A stretch of 9,899 bases of DNA from Bifidobacteriaceae bacterium (GCA_031261885.1 JAISIU010000066.1:1-9899), one strand, 5' to 3'; numbered from the stretch's first letter, positions 1 to 7,863 are shown. A program made the numbers and translations. The notes: generated from the sequence alone by a model not told the origin.

Positions 1-12
1 AAACCGGCAGCG

Positions 13-690
13 ATGGAACCGATCCGCGTGGTCCTCGTGGACGACCAACAGCTGGTGCGCGCGGGGTTCGCGCTCGTCATCGACTCCCAACCCGACATGG
101 CCGTGGTGGGCCAGGCCGGAGACGGCGATCAGGCCGTCCGGCTCGTGGCGGCCACGCCGTGCGACATCGTGCTTATGGACGTGCGTATGCCGGGCACGGA
201 CGGGCTGGCCGCGACCACCCGGCTGGCGGCCACTCCCCCGGCGCCGGGCTCGGACGCCCAGCCGCGCATCATCATGCTGACGACGTTCGACCTCGACGAG
301 TACCTGATGGCCGCGATCAAGGCCGGGGCCAGCGGGTTCCTGCTGAAGGACGCGCCGCCCGAGGACATGCTGCAGGCCATCCGCACGGTCCACGGCGGCG
401 AGGCCGTGATCGCGCCGAGCTCCACGAGGCGGCTGCTGGACCGCATCGCGGCCCAGGCCCCGGTCGCCGCGCCCGGCGCCGACCACCGGCTCGACCAGTT
501 GACGGACCGCGAGCGCGAGGTGCTCGCGCTGATGGCGCGCGGGCTGGCCAACGCGGAGATCGCGGACCGGCTCGTGGTCTCCGAGGCGACCGTGAAGACG
601 CACGTCAGCCGCATTTTGGCGAAGACCGGGTCGCGCGACCGCGTCCAGGCCGTGGTCGCGGCCTTCGAGAGCGGGTTCGTCCGCCCGTAG
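13..690 (+). CDS. NarL/LuxR-family two-component response regulator
   Basis: A 225-residue transcription factor expected to be phosphorylated by a partner histidine kinase and then bind DNA as a dimer. The receiver domain (about residues 4-120) shows the acidic pair D10-D11 in VVLVDDQQLVRAG, the phosphoacceptor D56 in IVLMDVRMPGTDG, the switch threonine near T90-T91 and the conserved lysine K112 in FLLKDAP. A linker of about 35 residues leads to a LuxR-type helix-turn-helix (about 161-221) with LTDREREVLALMARG and EATVKTHVSRILAK. Length is normal for the family. The ATG at 13 places the first beta strand correctly, but only 12 bases precede it, so neither a ribosome site nor an upstream gene end can be judged. 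It lies 106 bases before an ABC transporter operon on the same strand. Regulation of that operon is an inference from position and from the dyad at 766-790. The cognate kinase is probably just upstream, outside the window. Confidence 0.96.
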   Translation: MEPIRVVLVDDQQLVRAGFALVIDSQPDMAVVGQAGDGDQAVRLVAATPCDIVLMDVRMPGTDGLAATTRLAATPPAPGSDAQPRIIMLTTFDLDEYLMAAIKAGASGFLLKDAPPEDMLQAIRTVHGGEAVIAPSSTRRLLDRIAAQAPVAAPGADHRLDQLTDREREVLALMARGLANAEIADRLVVSEATVKTHVSRILAKTGSRDRVQAVVAAFESGFVRP

Positions 691-765
691 GGTGAGGCCC
701 GGGCGGGCTGGTCCGTCCCGGGGATGACGGCCGGCGTGGCGAAGACCAGACCTGGGCCCGACGCG

Positions 766-790
766 GACGGGACGGCCGGTCCGTAGCGTC
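766..790. promoter_or_regulatory. Imperfect 25-bp dyad, candidate operator of the transporter operon
   Basis: The left arm GACGGGACGG (766-775) and right arm CCGTAGCGTC (781-790) are complementary at 8 of 10 positions around the 5-base spacer CCGGT, giving the form GACGnnACGG-N5-CCGTnnCGTC. The dyad ends 6 bases before the ATG of the ATPase gene and covers the possible -10 box. Related GACGG/CCGTC pieces recur upstream: CCGTC at 713-717 and GACGG at 726-730, with GACGGCCGG present at both 726-734 and 771-779. Dimeric NarL-type regulators usually bind such dyads, and one is encoded next door, so it is a natural candidate. G/C-rich dyads also arise by chance in this composition, and a hairpin ending the regulator transcript cannot be excluded. 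Confidence 0.4.
784..789 (+). promoter_or_regulatory. Possible -10 box, with leaderless start at 797
   Basis: TAGCGT fits the actinobacterial -10 pattern TAnnnT and ends 7 bases before the ATG at 797. Transcription would therefore begin at or next to the start codon, giving a leaderless mRNA. This agrees with the absence of any Shine-Dalgarno-like purine run before that ATG. No convincing -35 hexamer was seen about 17 bases upstream, so the call is tentative. Confidence 0.3.
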
Positions 791-796
791 TTGGGT

Positions 797-1645
797 ATGG
801 ATCTGAACCTCAGCGACACCACCCGGTCCGCGGCCGATGCCGTCACGCCGGCCGGGGACCACACCACGCCCACGCTTTCCACGCCCGAGGAGGGTGCGGC
901 ATCGGCCACGGGCGGCGCGCCCGCGCTGCGCGCCGAGGGGCTGACCAAGACGTTCGGCGAAGGCGAGGGCGCCGTCCAGGCGTTGCGCGGCGTCGACGTC
1001 GCGTTCGCCCGGGGCCGGTTCTCCGCGATCATGGGGCCGTCCGGTTCCGGCAAGTCGACACTCCTCTACTTGCTGGCCGGGCTCGAGGAGGCGGACGCCG
1101 GCACGGTCTGGCTCGGCGACACGGCCATGACCGGGCTCGACGACGACCAGCTGACCGGGATCCGGCGGGACCGGATCGGGTTCGTCTTCCAGGCGTTCAA
1201 CCTGCTGCCGATGTTCACGGCGGAAGACAACATCAAACTGCCGCTGGAACTGGCCGGGACGGACCTCGACACCCAATGGTTCGACCAGGTGGTGGACACG
1301 CTCGACATCCGGGACCGCCTCGGCCACCGGCCGTCCGAGCTGTCCGGCGGCCAGCAGCAGCGCGTCGCGATCGCCCGCGCGATGATCGCCCGGCCCGACG
1401 TGATCCTCGCGGACGAGCCGACCGGCAACCTCGACAACCGGGCCAGCCGCGAGGTGCTGGCGTTCCTGCGCCGCTGCGTCCGGGAACTGGGGCAGACCGT
1501 CATCATGGTGACGCACGACCCGACGGCCGCCGCCTACGCCGAACGCGTGATGCTGCTCGCGGACGGGCGCGTGGCCGGCCAGATCACGGACCCGACGCCG
1601 GACGCGGTGCTGGCCGGGCTCGACGCGATCCGGGCACAGAACTGA
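797..1645 (+). CDS. ABC transporter ATP-binding protein, MacB/LolD/FtsE type
   Basis: A 282-residue cytoplasmic ATPase that should dimerise and drive the FtsX-like permeases encoded just downstream. Counting from the ATG at 797, it has Walker A GPSGSGKST (80-88), the Q-loop in FVFQAFNLLP (Q132), the signature LSGGQQQ (182-188), Walker B VILADEP with catalytic E207, the D-loop after TGNLD, and the switch histidine in VTHDP (H240). All catalytic elements are intact. FQAFNLLP and ADEPTGNLDN are typical of the MacB/LolD group. About 42 residues rich in Ala, Thr, Ser and Pro precede the usual start of the fold (PALRAEGLTKTFG), an unusual and probably disordered extension. No in-frame ATG or GTG occurs between 797 and that point; a TTG at 791 would add two residues. 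No ribosome site is visible, consistent with leaderless translation. The stop lies 28 bases before the first permease, as in an operon. Confidence 0.95.
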   Translation: MDLNLSDTTRSAADAVTPAGDHTTPTLSTPEEGAASATGGAPALRAEGLTKTFGEGEGAVQALRGVDVAFARGRFSAIMGPSGSGKSTLLYLLAGLEEADAGTVWLGDTAMTGLDDDQLTGIRRDRIGFVFQAFNLLPMFTAEDNIKLPLELAGTDLDTQWFDQVVDTLDIRDRLGHRPSELSGGQQQRVAIARAMIARPDVILADEPTGNLDNRASREVLAFLRRCVRELGQTVIMVTHDPTAAAYAERVMLLADGRVAGQITDPTPDAVLAGLDAIRAQN

Positions 1646-1673
1646 GCCGGCGCGCCGGGGGGGAACTGAGACG

Positions 1674-1796
1674 ATGTTGCGTTTGACCTGGCGGCTGATG
1701 CGCCGCCACCCGGGCCGCCTCATCGCGGCCGGCCTCGCGATCGTGATCTCGACGATGTTCTCGACGGCCGCGCTCGTGGCCGTCGACACCACGATG
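1674..1796 (+). repeat. Near-identical 5' end shared by the two permease genes (copy 1)
   Basis: The first 41 codons match 4783-4905 at 116 of 123 bases by direct reading, a gap-free alignment at an offset of 3109. Identity drops sharply soon after, where the first extracellular region begins. This marks the genes as tandem duplicates. Confidence 0.85.
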
Positions 1797-4712
1797 ACCG
1801 TGATCCAGAAGAACCTGTCCGCCAGCTACGGGTCGGCCGACCTCGTCGTGGTGGCGCACGACCATTTCACGAACGGCGAGGAGTTCCCCATCACGGCCGA
1901 ACAGCAGCGTGCGATGGGAAAGGTGGCCGGGGTCGAGGCGGTGGGGCCGATCCCCACGTACACCGGGATCCAGACCCCGTACACGGTCTCGACCGCCAGC
2001 GGCTCCGTCGCGCTCCAAGCCGTCCGCCCCCGGGACGACGCCGCGTTTCGTCTGACCACGGTCGTGCGCGGCGCCCGGCCGACGGGCGACCGCCAGATCG
2101 CCCTCGACGACCGCGACGCGAAGCGGCTCGGCGTCGACGTGGGCGGCACGGTCACCGTGACGCTGAACAGCTTCGCCTGCTCCCAGGACCAGGACGCTGA
2201 TTCCCAGACCGGCGGCGGGGACACCACGCCCAAGGACGTCTCGTCCAACTGCCAGCCACCGGCCGCCCCGGCCGGCGTCACCTACCGATCGCTGGGCGCC
2301 ACCAGCGGGCCGAATGACGCGACCGGCCTCTACACCACGACGGCGACGGTCTCCGGCATCGTGCGCGGCGACCAGGCGCAATCCATGTACGACATCGGAG
2401 ACCGGGGCTCGTTGCGGGTCCTCGGCGACAGCGGATCCGTGCTCGTGGGGCCCGCCGCGCTCATCGCGGTCGACACCGAATACGACGAGCAGCCGAACGG
2501 GATGCTCGTGACGCTGAAACCCGGCGCCCGCCGGGCCACGGTGGCCGCCGCCATCGAGAAGGCCGTGAACCAGCCGGCGCTCCGCAACACGTACGATTCC
2601 ACCTCCGGAGCCTCGATCCAGGCCACGCGCGTCCAGGCGATGACGCCGGTGGAGGCCGGTTTCGCGGAGCTGCACCAGGACTTCGGCCCCCGGATCCTCT
2701 ACGTCGCGATCCTCCTCGTGTTCGCGGCCATCGCACTGCTCATCGCTGGGCTCGTCATCGCGAACACCTTCCAGGTGCTGATCGCGCAGCGCACGCGACT
2801 GCTGGCCCTGCTCCGGCTGACCGGGGCGACGCGCACGCAGGTGCGGCGCTCGATCCGGTGGGAGGCCGCGATCATGGGCGCCGTCGGGGCGGTGGGCGGC
2901 ATCGTCTGCGGGGCCGCCATCATCGAGCTGACCCTCCTGTGCCTCCGTCGGCTCGTGCCGGACGCGCTACTGCCGAGCCTCGTCACGCTCACGCCGTGGG
3001 CCCTGGGGATCCCGCTCGTGGCCGGGATCGGCACGAGCCTGATCGCGGCCAGGACGCCGGCCCGGCTCGCGACCCACGTCTCGCCGATCGCGGCCCTCCG
3101 GCCCGTCCCCGCCCCGACGCTGCGCCGGCCGGCCGGGCGCAAACGGCTGATCGCCTCCCTCGCGATGGGGCTGGGCGGCGCCGTGTGCGCGGTGGCCGCG
3201 GTGATCGCCGCCTTCGCCTCCTCCCGTTACAACGCCCACCATTCGATGTCCGACATGGGCCAGGGCGTGCTCGTCACCGCGATCCTGCTGCTCGGCATCG
3301 CCGGAGCGGGCGCCTGCGTGGTCGGAGTCATCCTCGGGACCGTGTTCTGGGTGCCGAAGCTCGTCGGCCGGATTTGCCGGGCGCTGGGCCGGTTCGGGCC
3401 GGCGGCCCGGGTGGCCGCCGCCAACACGGTGCGCAACCCGCGCCGCACGTCCGCCACCGCGGCCGCCCTGATCATCGGCGTCGCGCTGATCGCGACAGTC
3501 TCCGCCGGCGCGGCCTCCGCCCGCGTCGCGCTCACCGACTCGTCGCACGAGGACTACGGCTATGCCGTCGGGACCGAGCCGGGCCTATGGTTCACCCCCT
3601 CGTCGAACACGGCCGACACGACGCCGATCACGAACTACGAGAGTGTCTTCCCGAACGCTTTGGCCGCAAAAGTGAGCCAAGTGAACGGCATCGGCGCCGT
3701 CCTGGCGGGCCGCAGCGGCCTGATCCACTTCGCGTTCCACACGCCGGGTGAGCCGGCCGGGCTCGAGACGTCCGCCACCACGGCGAAGTCCTACGCGCCA
3801 CGCGCCGGAACCATGCCCGTCCTCGTCATCGACCCGGCCGTCGCGGCCAAGGTTTTCCCAACGGACACGACGCTCGTGAAGACGTTGAGGGCCGGCAAGG
3901 CGGCCGTATCCCTCGACTGGTTCGTTGGCGACGATGACATCGACGTCGCAGACCCGGTGGACTTCGAGAAGGCCTATCCCACCCTGACGCTGGCCGGCGA
4001 TCTCGGCCAGAAGACCCTGCCGGTCAGCCTGGACCAACTGACCTTCCCAGTGGGGGACGGTGCGATCACGACCGAGGCGCTGGCGCCGATCGTGATCTCG
4101 ACCGCCGAGGCCACTTCGATCCTCTCGGCGCCGACCCTCACCGACCTGTGGGCCTCCATGGCGCCAAAGGCCGACTCCTATCGGGTGATGGAGCAGGTGA
4201 AAGCGCTGACCGCGCAATACCCCGACCAGTGGGGAGACGCCGCCTACCTCGGAGGCTGGGCCGCGCACCAATACGACACGGAGCGCGGCATCGATCTGGC
4301 CGAGGACGCGCTCATGGTGCTGTTGGGCGTCGCCGTGCTGATCGCGCTCGTCGGCGTCGCGAACACGCTGTCCCTGTCGGTGCTGGAGCGGCGGCGCGAG
4401 ACCGCGCTGCTCCGGGCCCTGGGCTTGACGCGTCGCCGGTCCGCCCGGTCGGTCGGCATCGAAGGCCTGTTCACGGCACTGTTCGGGGCCGTGTGCGGCC
4501 TGATTCTCGGCACGGCCTTCGGCTGCGGCGTGGTCTACATGATCGAGGGCTTCAGCACCGACCCCGGCCAGGCGGCGCGCGGCGTGGCCGTCGCCCCGCT
4601 CCACATCGTCGCCGTGCTGGTCCTCGCGGCCGTCGCGGGCGTGGTCGCGTCCGTGGTGCCGGCCCGGGCCAACGGCCGCATCGACCCGGCCCTGGCCCTC
4701 GCGAGCGAGTAA
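1674..4712 (+). CDS. Large FtsX-like ABC transporter permease, first tandem copy
   Basis: A 1012-residue membrane subunit for the upstream ATPase. By eye there are ten membrane segments near residues 16-37, 340-364, 399-425, 438-460, 492-514, 531-560, 594-616, 876-898, 929-955 and 975-995. Two large extracellular regions (about 38-339 and 617-875) each precede an FtsX core: 343-475, with NTFQVLIAQRTRLLALLRL, and 880-1005, with NTLSLSVLERRRETALLRAL. These are the usual ATPase-coupling stretches of MacB-type permeases. C169 and C193 in the first extracellular region may form a disulfide; the second copy has an equivalent pair. A weak G-rich ribosome site (GGGGGGGAA from 1657) precedes the ATG. 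The start is also supported by near-identity with the start of the second copy. FtsX permeases of this class couple ATP hydrolysis to export or to conformational work outside the membrane. The substrate is unknown. Confidence 0.95.
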   Translation: MLRLTWRLMRRHPGRLIAAGLAIVISTMFSTAALVAVDTTMTVIQKNLSASYGSADLVVVAHDHFTNGEEFPITAEQQRAMGKVAGVEAVGPIPTYTGIQTPYTVSTASGSVALQAVRPRDDAAFRLTTVVRGARPTGDRQIALDDRDAKRLGVDVGGTVTVTLNSFACSQDQDADSQTGGGDTTPKDVSSNCQPPAAPAGVTYRSLGATSGPNDATGLYTTTATVSGIVRGDQAQSMYDIGDRGSLRVLGDSGSVLVGPAALIAVDTEYDEQPNGMLVTLKPGARRATVAAAIEKAVNQPALRNTYDSTSGASIQATRVQAMTPVEAGFAELHQDFGPRILYVAILLVFAAIALLIAGLVIANTFQVLIAQRTRLLALLRLTGATRTQVRRSIRWEAAIMGAVGAVGGIVCGAAIIELTLLCLRRLVPDALLPSLVTLTPWALGIPLVAGIGTSLIAARTPARLATHVSPIAALRPVPAPTLRRPAGRKRLIASLAMGLGGAVCAVAAVIAAFASSRYNAHHSMSDMGQGVLVTAILLLGIAGAGACVVGVILGTVFWVPKLVGRICRALGRFGPAARVAAANTVRNPRRTSATAAALIIGVALIATVSAGAASARVALTDSSHEDYGYAVGTEPGLWFTPSSNTADTTPITNYESVFPNALAAKVSQVNGIGAVLAGRSGLIHFAFHTPGEPAGLETSATTAKSYAPRAGTMPVLVIDPAVAAKVFPTDTTLVKTLRAGKAAVSLDWFVGDDDIDVADPVDFEKAYPTLTLAGDLGQKTLPVSLDQLTFPVGDGAITTEALAPIVISTAEATSILSAPTLTDLWASMAPKADSYRVMEQVKALTAQYPDQWGDAAYLGGWAAHQYDTERGIDLAEDALMVLLGVAVLIALVGVANTLSLSVLERRRETALLRALGLTRRRSARSVGIEGLFTALFGAVCGLILGTAFGCGVVYMIEGFSTDPGQAARGVAVAPLHIVAVLVLAAVAGVVASVVPARANGRIDPALALASE

Positions 4713-4727
4713 CCGGTCCGCCCGAAC
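4638..4727 (+). repeat. Near-identical 3' end plus flank of the permease genes (copy 1)
   Basis: This 90-base stretch matches 7789-7878 with only two differences (C4700/A7851 and A4711/G7862, the latter swapping a TAA stop for TGA). The match runs 15 bases past the stop codon (CCGGTCCGCCCGAAC) and then ends. Non-coding identity beyond the stop shows that the duplicated or converted unit extended outside the reading frame. Confidence 0.85.
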
Positions 4728-4728
4728 G

Positions 4729-4782
4729 CACCCCCACCAGACAGACGCAGACAAGAACAAGGAAGATAGGGAAAGCAGAACC
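4729..4782 (+). promoter_or_regulatory. A/G-rich, T-poor leader and ribosome binding site of the second permease gene
   Basis: These 54 bases hold a single T and, from 4736, long runs of A, G and isolated C, in contrast to the G/C-dominated surroundings. Two purine stretches can serve as a Shine-Dalgarno: AGGGA (4768-4772, 10 bases before the ATG, good spacing) and AAGGAAG (4759-4765, 17 bases before). Such a leader should be almost unstructured and favour translation of the second permease independently of the first. No terminator-like hairpin lies between the two genes. Confidence 0.55.
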
Positions 4783-4905
4783 ATGTTGCGCCTGACCTGG
4801 CGGCTGATGCGCCGCCACCGCGGCCGCCTCGTCGCGGCCGGCCTCGCGATCGTGATCTCGACGCTGTTCTCGACGGCCGCGCTCGTGGCCGTCGACACCG
4901 CGATG
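4783..4905 (+). repeat. Near-identical 5' end shared by the two permease genes (copy 2)
   Basis: Partner of 1674-1796, with 116 of 123 bases identical. The differences are CGT/CGC, TTG/CTG, CCG/CGC (two bases), ATC/GTC, ATG/CTG and ACG/GCG. Similarity does not extend upstream of the ATG: this gene's A/G-rich leader is unlike the G-rich sequence before the first copy. Confidence 0.85.
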
Positions 4906-7863
4906 ACGGCCGCGCAGAGACAGCTGTCCGCCGACTACGGGACGGCCGACCTCGTCGTGACCGGGTCGGTCGACCTCAAGGGCGTCACCGGGCCGCACGG
5001 CTCCGGGTCCGGCGAGGACGCCTACCTGACGGCGGGTCAAGCGGCCGCGTTGGCCAAGGTCGCCGGCGTCGCGGCCGTGGGGCGCGGCAACGCCGAGAAG
5101 GACCTGTCGGTGATCGGCCGCTCCGCCGGCACCACGATCCGGGCGACGGATCCGGCCGACGACCGGGAGTTCGGCGTCACGTCCCTGATCCAGGGGACCA
5201 AACCGGCCGGGCCGCACGAGATCGCCCTTGACCGCACGGAGCTGGCCAACCTCGGCGCGAAGGTGGGTGACACGGTCTCGGTCGAGTACCAGGACGGCAT
5301 CTGCACCGAGACGGACAAGAAGGGCAACGCCGTCCAGAACCCTAGCTGCACCCCGCCGGCGGCGCCCAGCGGCACGACCCTCACGGTCGGTTCGGACGGC
5401 ACCGCGACGTACACCACGAGGGCACGGATCACGGGCGTCGTGATCGGCGACCGCGCGATGGCGACCTCGGCCATGTTCGCCCCGGACAACTTCGACCTGT
5501 TCGCGCCCAGCGGCGCGACGCTGCTTGGCCCGTCCGAACTGTTCGCGGTCAGAAACCCTCAGGCCGCCGACACCGACTTCGGCGGCATCCGCTACCTGGT
5601 CCGCCTCAAGCCCGGAGCGGACGCCACCCGGGTGGCCCGGGCGATCAAGGCCCGGCTCGAACAGGTCGGCGCCGACGAGGCCGCCTCCGGCAAGGAGCCC
5701 ACCAACTCGGTTCCGGCCCCGGCCACGAGCGTCAACGTGCGCACGCCCGCCGACCAGGGCGCGGCGGCGCGCGGCTGGTATTTCGAATCGTCCACGATCT
5801 ACGACCTCATCGTCATGGTCCTCGTGGCCGTCGCCCTGATCATGGCCGGGTTCGTCATCTCGAACACGTTCCAGGTGCTGATCGCCCAAAGGACCCACCA
5901 GCTCGCGCTGCTCAGGTTGGTCGGGGCCACACGCGCCCAGGTCCGCCGGTCGGTCCGGTGGGAGGCGGCCATCCTCGGCACGGGTGGCGGGGTCGTGGGC
6001 GCGGTGCTCGGCGTCGCGCTCGCAGAACTCGCGCTGATCGCCGTGACGCGCTTGGTCCCCGGATACCAGATGCCCGGTTTCGTCACGCTCAAGCCGCTGG
6101 CGCTGATCGTGCCGTCCGTGGCCGGCATCGTCACGAGCCTGGCCGCGGCCCACGCGCCCGCGGCCCGCGCCACCCGCGTCGCGCCGGTGGACGCGTTGCG
6201 GCCCGTGGCGGGGCCCGCGCCGCGCCGCGGCGCGGGCAAAGCGCGGCTCGTGGTGTCACTGGTTCTCACGATCGGAGGTGCGGCCGTGGCCGCCGCCGGC
6301 CTGATCGCGGCGTACGCGCTCGGACGGCACGACACCCGGTACTGGGCCGTCGATTCCTTCCACGCGGCGGTGACCGGCATCTGCGGGATCGGCGTGGTGG
6401 GCGCGGCGGCTCTCATGTGCGGCATCATGATCGGCATCGTCTTCTGGGTGCCGAAACTCGTGGCCCGCCTGACGCGGCTGTGCCGCCGCGCGGGACCGGC
6501 GGCCCGCGTCGCCGCGATGAGCGTCACGCGCGACCCGCGCCGCACGGCCGCCACGGCGGGCGCCGTCATCATCGGCGTCACGCTCATGGCCACGGTCTCG
6601 GCGGGCGCCGCGTCGCTCCGGATCATGGCGTCGGGCAACCAGAACGCGTACGACGCCGACATCGTGCTCCAACCGGGTTACAACTCGTGGCAACCGCACG
6701 CCTGGCTGCCCGAGGGCGACAGCGCTGACACCAACTCCTGGACGCTCGCCAGCTTGCCCACCGCCTTGCCGGAGCGGCTCGCCGCCGTCGAGGGGATCGG
6801 CGCGGTCCTGACGGAACGGGCCGGCATGGCCGAGTACACGTTGCACACCACCGCCCAGCCGGACGGCGTCGCGGCCCGCGCCAAGGCGGGCACCGGCAGC
6901 GCGGACGCTGATGGCGCCATGCCGGCGGGGGTGACCGCCGTCCTCGTGGTCGACCCGGCCACTCTCGCCCAGGTCTTCCCGGCCGCCCACTCCCTGGTCG
7001 CCGCGCTCAGGGCCGGCCAGGCCGTGGTCGATCCGGGCGGCTTCGTGCGAGACACCGGATCGGCTGACCCCGACGCGGCGGCCGCCAAAGCCGTGAAGGT
7101 TTTCACTGCCCACGGCTGGACCAAACTGACGCTCAGGGGCGACAAGGGCACGGCCACGTTGCCGATCACGACGGTTCCCTACACCGGCAAACTGGCCAAG
7201 GACGATTCCGGGGTACCAGCGGATTTCCAGACGGATGTCATCGTGCCCGCATCCGCCGCCGCGGCCGTGACGAGCGCCGACCTCGTGACCGGCGTCTCCG
7301 CCTCGCTCGCGCCGGACGCCAACTCCTACCACGTGATCAGTGGGCTCGGGCGGATCATCGGCGCCGGCACCAGCAGTGTCACGACTGGCGGGCCAATCCT
7401 CGAAGGCAACGCGGCGTACGGATGGGCGAACGAGCGCATGGTCCGCATGGTCGAGACCGGGCTCATGGTGCTCCTGGCCGTCGCCCTCCTGATCGCGCTG
7501 ATCGGCGTCGCGAACACGTTGTCGCTCTCTGTCACGGAGCGGCGGCGCGAGACCGCATTGCTCAGAGCACTTGGCCTGACGCGGCGCCAGTCCGCCCGCG
7601 CGGTCGGCATCGAGGGCCTGTTCACCGCGTTGTTCGGGGCCGTGATCGGGCTGGTGCTCGGCACGGCGTTCGGTTGCGGCGTCATCTACCTGCTGGAGGG
7701 CACGCCGTATGACCCAAGCGACGTCGGCCACGGCGTCGCGGTGGCCCCGGGGCAGATGGTCGCGATGCTCGTGATCGCGCTCGTGGCCGGCGTGGTCGCG
7801 TCCGTGGTGCCGGCCCGGGCCAACGGCCGCATCGACCCGGCCCTGGCCCTAGCGAGCGAGTGA
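4783..7863 (+). CDS. Large FtsX-like ABC transporter permease, second tandem copy
   Basis: A 1026-residue paralogue of the preceding permease, probably its partner in a heterodimer around the shared ATPase. Membrane segments fall near 16-37, 342-364, 396-421, 437-456, 488-512, 530-556, 590-611, 892-913, 944-970 and 990-1010. The extracellular regions span about 38-341 and 612-891. The FtsX cores carry NTFQVLIAQRTHQLALLRL and NTLSLSVTERRRETALLRAL, and the C-terminus ends VVPARANGRIDPALALASE as in copy 1. C174 and C189 bracket a short loop followed by PPAAP, matching C193-Q-PPAAP in the first copy, which suggests a conserved disulfide-closed loop of variable length. The extracellular regions are much more divergent than the membrane parts. 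The ATG at 4783 has a well-placed AGGGA. The stop is followed by a long hairpin that probably ends the operon. Function beyond ATP-driven export or mechanotransmission cannot be read from the sequence. Confidence 0.95.
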   Translation: MLRLTWRLMRRHRGRLVAAGLAIVISTLFSTAALVAVDTAMTAAQRQLSADYGTADLVVTGSVDLKGVTGPHGSGSGEDAYLTAGQAAALAKVAGVAAVGRGNAEKDLSVIGRSAGTTIRATDPADDREFGVTSLIQGTKPAGPHEIALDRTELANLGAKVGDTVSVEYQDGICTETDKKGNAVQNPSCTPPAAPSGTTLTVGSDGTATYTTRARITGVVIGDRAMATSAMFAPDNFDLFAPSGATLLGPSELFAVRNPQAADTDFGGIRYLVRLKPGADATRVARAIKARLEQVGADEAASGKEPTNSVPAPATSVNVRTPADQGAAARGWYFESSTIYDLIVMVLVAVALIMAGFVISNTFQVLIAQRTHQLALLRLVGATRAQVRRSVRWEAAILGTGGGVVGAVLGVALAELALIAVTRLVPGYQMPGFVTLKPLALIVPSVAGIVTSLAAAHAPAARATRVAPVDALRPVAGPAPRRGAGKARLVVSLVLTIGGAAVAAAGLIAAYALGRHDTRYWAVDSFHAAVTGICGIGVVGAAALMCGIMIGIVFWVPKLVARLTRLCRRAGPAARVAAMSVTRDPRRTAATAGAVIIGVTLMATVSAGAASLRIMASGNQNAYDADIVLQPGYNSWQPHAWLPEGDSADTNSWTLASLPTALPERLAAVEGIGAVLTERAGMAEYTLHTTAQPDGVAARAKAGTGSADADGAMPAGVTAVLVVDPATLAQVFPAAHSLVAALRAGQAVVDPGGFVRDTGSADPDAAAAKAVKVFTAHGWTKLTLRGDKGTATLPITTVPYTGKLAKDDSGVPADFQTDVIVPASAAAAVTSADLVTGVSASLAPDANSYHVISGLGRIIGAGTSSVTTGGPILEGNAAYGWANERMVRMVETGLMVLLAVALLIALIGVANTLSLSVTERRRETALLRALGLTRRQSARAVGIEGLFTALFGAVIGLVLGTAFGCGVIYLLEGTPYDPSDVGHGVAVAPGQMVAMLVIALVAGVVASVVPARANGRIDPALALASE

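Noticed and set aside
1..12. End of an upstream sensor kinase gene overlapping the regulator
   Set aside because: No stop codon is visible in any frame within these 12 bases, so neither the presence nor the spacing of a kinase gene can be supported.
698..723. Two CCCGGG palindromes (698-703 and 717-722) as a terminator for the regulator gene
   Set aside because: A 6-bp self-complementary motif repeated in G/C-rich DNA, with no T tract, is too weak to call. The regulator may equally read through into the transporter operon.
605..1792. Open frame on the - strand (395 codons) spanning the regulator end, the intergenic gap and the ATPase
   Set aside because: It crosses the promoter region and overlaps an ATPase with every catalytic motif intact; its composition is antisense-like.
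4552..6153. Long open frame on the - strand (533 codons)
   Set aside because: It lies opposite the two permease genes, has an Arg/Gly/Asp/His-rich composition typical of antisense frames in high-GC DNA, and shows no recognisable domain. The + strand frames have clear family motifs.
6256..7731. Long open frame on the - strand (491 codons)
   Set aside because: Antisense shadow of the second permease, with biased Arg/Asp/Gly/His composition and no motifs.
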